In this document: one piece after another, positions 5,501-6,791 of the stretch
Position numbering within the stretch: the stretch's first letter is position 1
How the letters are laid out: each line of letters starts with the position of its first letter
Assembly: GCA_035464115.1 (NCBI GenBank)
Contig: DATHSN010000268.1
Coordinates: 1 to 6,791 of the forward strand
Direction of reading: 5' to 3'
Length of the DNA stretch: 6,791 nucleotides
Source of the DNA: DATHSN01 sp035464115
GTDB taxonomy: Bacteria > Actinomycetota > Acidimicrobiia > Acidimicrobiales > SKKL01
The notes under the pieces: model-generated
The model's input: only the letters and a program-made list of their open reading frames with translations
The model's database searches: none
Told to the model about the DNA's origin: nothing
Position numbers and translations under genes: made by a program

Positions 5501-6791
5501 CACGGTGTCGGTGGCCGACCGGTCCCAGGCCCGCCGGTTCCTCGCCGTCGTCGATCCGCACCTCACGACGGCCAAGCGCGCCAAGGCCCACGGCTGGTGG
5601 AGGCGCTGGGGGCTCGGCTGCAGCGCCACCAACATCGGCATCCCCACGTCGTTCGTCGCATCGGAGCTCGAGCGGCGCATGGCCGTCACCGGTCGGTCGC
5701 GACGAGACCTCGGGGTCGACAGCGGCGGCTACACCTCCACCCGCGTCACCCACCGCCAGAACCTCGACACGATCCTGTACTCCGAGCGCCTGCACGATCT
5801 CGGCCGCGGCGACCTCGTCTGGGACACGGTCGTGTCGATCGAGCCCGTCGGCGAGCGCGAGTGCTTCGACTTCCAGATGGCGAACCCCGACCGCCCCTAC
5901 GCCCTGGTCGACGACGTGCTCGTGCACAACTGCGGGAAGAAGATCCGCGAGCTCATCGCCAAGGAGCGGGTCAAGTTCGTCGAGGGCTGTGAGACCCGGG
6001 GCTACGGGCGGGAGCTCGGCGAAGCCTGGTTCGACGTCATCGAGCCGTTCGCCGACTACGCGTTCAACAAGAGCCACTCCTACGGCTACGGGTTCGTCGC
6101 CTACCAGACCGCCTACCTGAAGGCGAACTACCCGGTCGAGTACCTCGCCGCCCTGCTCACGAGCGTCAAGAACAACCTCGACAAGGCCGCGGTCTACCTC
6201 AACGAGTGCCGCCTGCTCGGCATCAAGGTGCTCGTCCCCGACGTCAACGTGTCGCAGTCCGACTTCGCCGCGGTGCCCGACCCCACCGGCGCCACGCCGG
6301 GGTCGATCCCGTTCGGCCTGTCGGCGGTCCGCAACGTGGGCGCCGGGCTGGTGGGGCTCATCGTGGCCGAGCGCGACGCCAACGGGCCCTTCGTCGACTT
6401 CTACGACTTCTGTGAGCGCGTCGATCCCTCGGTGCTCAACAAGCGCACGCTCGAGTCGCTCATCAAGGCCGGCGGCTTCGACTCGCTCGGCCACCCCCGG
6501 CGGGGCCTGCTCACCGTGTTCGAGCAGATCGTCGACCGCACCCTCGCCCGCCGGCGCGAGCGCGACATGGGCGTCATGACGCTGTTCGGCGAGGCCGACG
6601 ACGGTCCGGTGTTCGACGAGCGGCTCACCATCCCCGACCTCGAGTTCGACAAGACCCAGCGCCTCGCGTTCGAGAAGGAGATGCTCGGGCTCTACGTGAG
6701 CGACCACCCGCTCATGGGGGCCGAGGCCGCGCTGCGACGCCGCACCGACGGCACCATCGCCGAGCTCGTCGACGTCGACGACGGCGCGGTC
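2508..6791 (+). CDS. dnaE: DNA polymerase III alpha subunit with in-frame intein (3' end outside window)
   Basis: The catalytic subunit of the replicative DNA polymerase. The frame is open for 1,428 codons to the right edge; without the intein (residues 734-1141) 1,020 host residues are seen, and roughly 150 C-terminal residues (OB fold and beyond) are probably missing. GTG 2508 is set by AAGGAGG (2494-2500), seven bases upstream. The PHP domain starts HLHVHTEFSMLDG and keeps the full metal-ligand set known from mycobacterial DnaE1: H9, H11, D18, H43, E68, H102, C152, D220, H222, so it should be a working proofreading exonuclease. The polymerase core has GPGRGSAAG, PDIDMDF (catalytic D413, D415) and LLKMDFLGL (D586). 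After the intein come the rest of the fingers region, NKRTLESLIKAGGFDSLG (helix-hairpin-helix) and MTLFG, where a clamp-binding motif is expected. The DnaE1 type is inferred from the intact PHP site; the error-prone DnaE2 usually lacks it. Apparent shorter frames across the locus are shadows. Confidence 0.98.
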   Translation, partial: MPESFTHLHVHTEFSMLDGAARVSEVVAAAAADGQPALGITDHGNMYGVLDFYRACRDQGITPIIGTEAYMAHDSRLERPPRRGRIDDSGGEVEGGKKLYYHLTLLAEDNTGYKNLIQLASRAFLEGYYYKPRVDWDLLDEHSSGLIATTGCLGGHVLQSLLTGDFDGALKKAGRLQDIFGRDSLFVELQDHGIPEQRRTNPQLVDIARRIGAPVIATNDSHYTHRGDAVAHDALLCVQTGSLMSDPDRFKFHGDEHYLKSSAEMRHLFAEVPEACDNTLWVAERCNVEIEFGKPQLPDFPLPEGFTDDDEYLRHLTFDGARQRWGDQLDDAVVERLAYELQVIRDMGFSSYFLITWDLIRHARDSGIRVGPGRGSAAGCAVAYCLRITDLDPIRYDLLFERFLNPSRLSMPDIDMDFDSRYRDEMIRYAAERYGRDHVAQIVTFSTIKARAAVRDAARVLGYPYAVGDKVAKAMPPLVMGRDTPLHACLDEHPKYVDGYKMAGELRDMYASDADARKVMDVAKGLEGLRRQDGIHAAAVVITKEPLTEYLPIQRKPESGQDPADAPVVTQYEMHGVEDLGLLKMDFLGLRNLDVIEDALALIRDTRGVDVDIDTVPLDDEPTYELLRRGDSIGVFQLEGGPMRALMRSLAPTSFEDVAALVALYRPGPMAANMHNDYADRKNGRKPIEYLHPDAEEILAETQGLMIFQEAVMRIAQKFAGYSLAEADNLRKACLPAGSLMLTKTRGYVPIERVMGLRDRRVQTIDTTSATSRFEEVDDVWSVGVKPVYRLTTATGYTVEATADHPFLVEDRWVPLGDIASGDLVGVAAHTRTHGGSKITEAEIDLAALLISEGYTPDPDDPRSGPAHFCNSDPELLEAFRAAYEARFARAHHSSWTDGSITQLRLQRDEMRELQPILGAWGRAADKRIPAVVLNAPLAKVERFLGLYFCADGWTDRSGVHIGSKSESVCRTLKRLLLRLGITSTIHGRDIAGHGRHFTVSVADRSQARRFLAVVDPHLTTAKRAKAHGWWRRWGLGCSATNIGIPTSFVASELERRMAVTGRSRRDLGVDSGGYTSTRVTHRQNLDTILYSERLHDLGRGDLVWDTVVSIEPVGERECFDFQMANPDRPYALVDDVLVHNCGKKIRELIAKERVKFVEGCETRGYGRELGEAWFDVIEPFADYAFNKSHSYGYGFVAYQTAYLKANYPVEYLAALLTSVKNNLDKAAVYLNECRLLGIKVLVPDVNVSQSDFAAVPDPTGATPGSIPFGLSAVRNVGAGLVGLIVAERDANGPFVDFYDFCERVDPSVLNKRTLESLIKAGGFDSLGHPRRGLLTVFEQIVDRTLARRRERDMGVMTLFGEADDGPVFDERLTIPDLEFDKTQRLAFEKEMLGLYVSDHPLMGAEAALRRRTDGTIAELVDVDDGAV
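4707..5930 (+). mobile_element. Intein in DnaE with a LAGLIDADG homing endonuclease (408 residues)
   Basis: A self-splicing protein insert and likely homing element inside dnaE. Block A begins with Cys1 in CLPAGSLMLTKTRGYVPIE. Block B is GYTVEATADHPFL (Thr69, His72 of the intein). A central endonuclease carries two LAGLIDADG motifs. The C-terminal part runs ...SIEPVGERECFDF to VLVHN, with penultimate His407 and terminal Asn408, and the next host residue is Cys. All residues for standard class 1 splicing are present. Removal joins ADNLRKA to CGKKIRELIAKE, the continuous alpha-subunit fingers motif (RRAMGKK in E. coli), which proves the boundaries. The usual block F His about eleven residues before the end is not obvious: that stretch reads RPYALVDD. 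Codon use differs from the host part (seven GAT against two in all flanking dnaE; extra CGA, GCA, TCT, GGA), suggesting transfer. It is a full-length, not split, intein. Confidence 0.97.
5031..5770 (+). other. Homing endonuclease domain within the intein (two LAGLIDADG motifs plus HTH-like segment)
   Basis: Approximate domain limits. Motif 1 is LAALLISEG (intein residues 113-121) with acidic Glu120; motif 2 is FLGLYFCADG (211-220) with acidic Asp219. Their spacing of about 99 residues is normal for a single-chain LAGLIDADG enzyme. Both metal-binding acidic positions are filled, so activity is plausible. Around residues 320-355 a basic stretch (ELERRMAVTGRSRRDLG, then SGGYTSTRVTHRQN) resembles the helix-turn-helix often found late in such intein endonucleases. 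The domain would cut dnaE alleles lacking the intein at the RKA/GKK site; that target is an inference from intein biology. Confidence 0.85.

Noticed and set aside
4707..5930. Insertion sequence or self-splicing RNA intron in dnaE
   Set aside because: The insert is in frame, has no terminal repeats or transposase, and carries protein-splicing blocks with correct end residues.
2452..6120. dnaE as a broken or frameshifted gene, suggested by several partial frames along it
   Set aside because: Codon-by-codon reading from 2508 shows one uninterrupted frame to the window edge with all catalytic motifs in it.
2337..6707. A minus-strand open frame of about 1,456 codons opposite dnaE
   Set aside because: It is the antisense shadow of GAC/GTC/CTC-rich codons, giving low-complexity Val/Gly/Asp/Leu/His text with no family motif, while the plus strand encodes a textbook alpha subunit.
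1..6791. tRNA, rRNA, CRISPR array or riboswitch
   Set aside because: None of the expected conserved structures or regularly spaced repeats was seen on either strand.

Overview
The window is very GC-rich DNA with strong GAC/GTC/CTC codon bias, GTG starts on all four genes whose start is visible, and a gene for the bacterial proteasome activator Bpa, a family known from Actinobacteria. It is most likely chromosomal DNA of a high-GC actinobacterium. An Acidimicrobiia-like lineage is possible, but the sequence does not settle the class.

Layout: (1) the last codons of an unidentified plus-strand gene (1-74); (2) a hairpin between converging genes (97-141); (3) a minus-strand Rrf2-family regulator (172-618) with a possible leaderless promoter; (4) a divergent plus-strand run: an alkaline-phosphatase-superfamily phosphodiesterase (729-1823), then seven bases later bpa (1831-2346); (5) a 161-base intergenic region with a candidate promoter and an inverted pair of DnaA-box-like sites; (6) dnaE, the alpha subunit of the replicative DNA polymerase III, reading from 2508 off the right edge.

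The standout is inside dnaE. One continuous frame of 1,428 codons contains a 408-residue intein (4707-5930) between the conserved motifs ADNLRKA and CGKK. It has Cys1, a block-B T-x-D-H motif, two LAGLIDADG motifs with acidic residues, a terminal His-Asn, and Cys at +1. Removing it restores a normal alpha-subunit sequence, so this cell's replicative polymerase appears to depend on protein splicing. The intein uses GAT and other codons that the host part of the gene almost never uses, which suggests it arrived by transfer.

The phosphodiesterase and bpa probably share a transcript. dnaE may be read from its own promoter, from read-through, or both. Together the region links redox-type regulation, proteasomal protein quality control and replication, but no pathway joining them can be shown from sequence alone.
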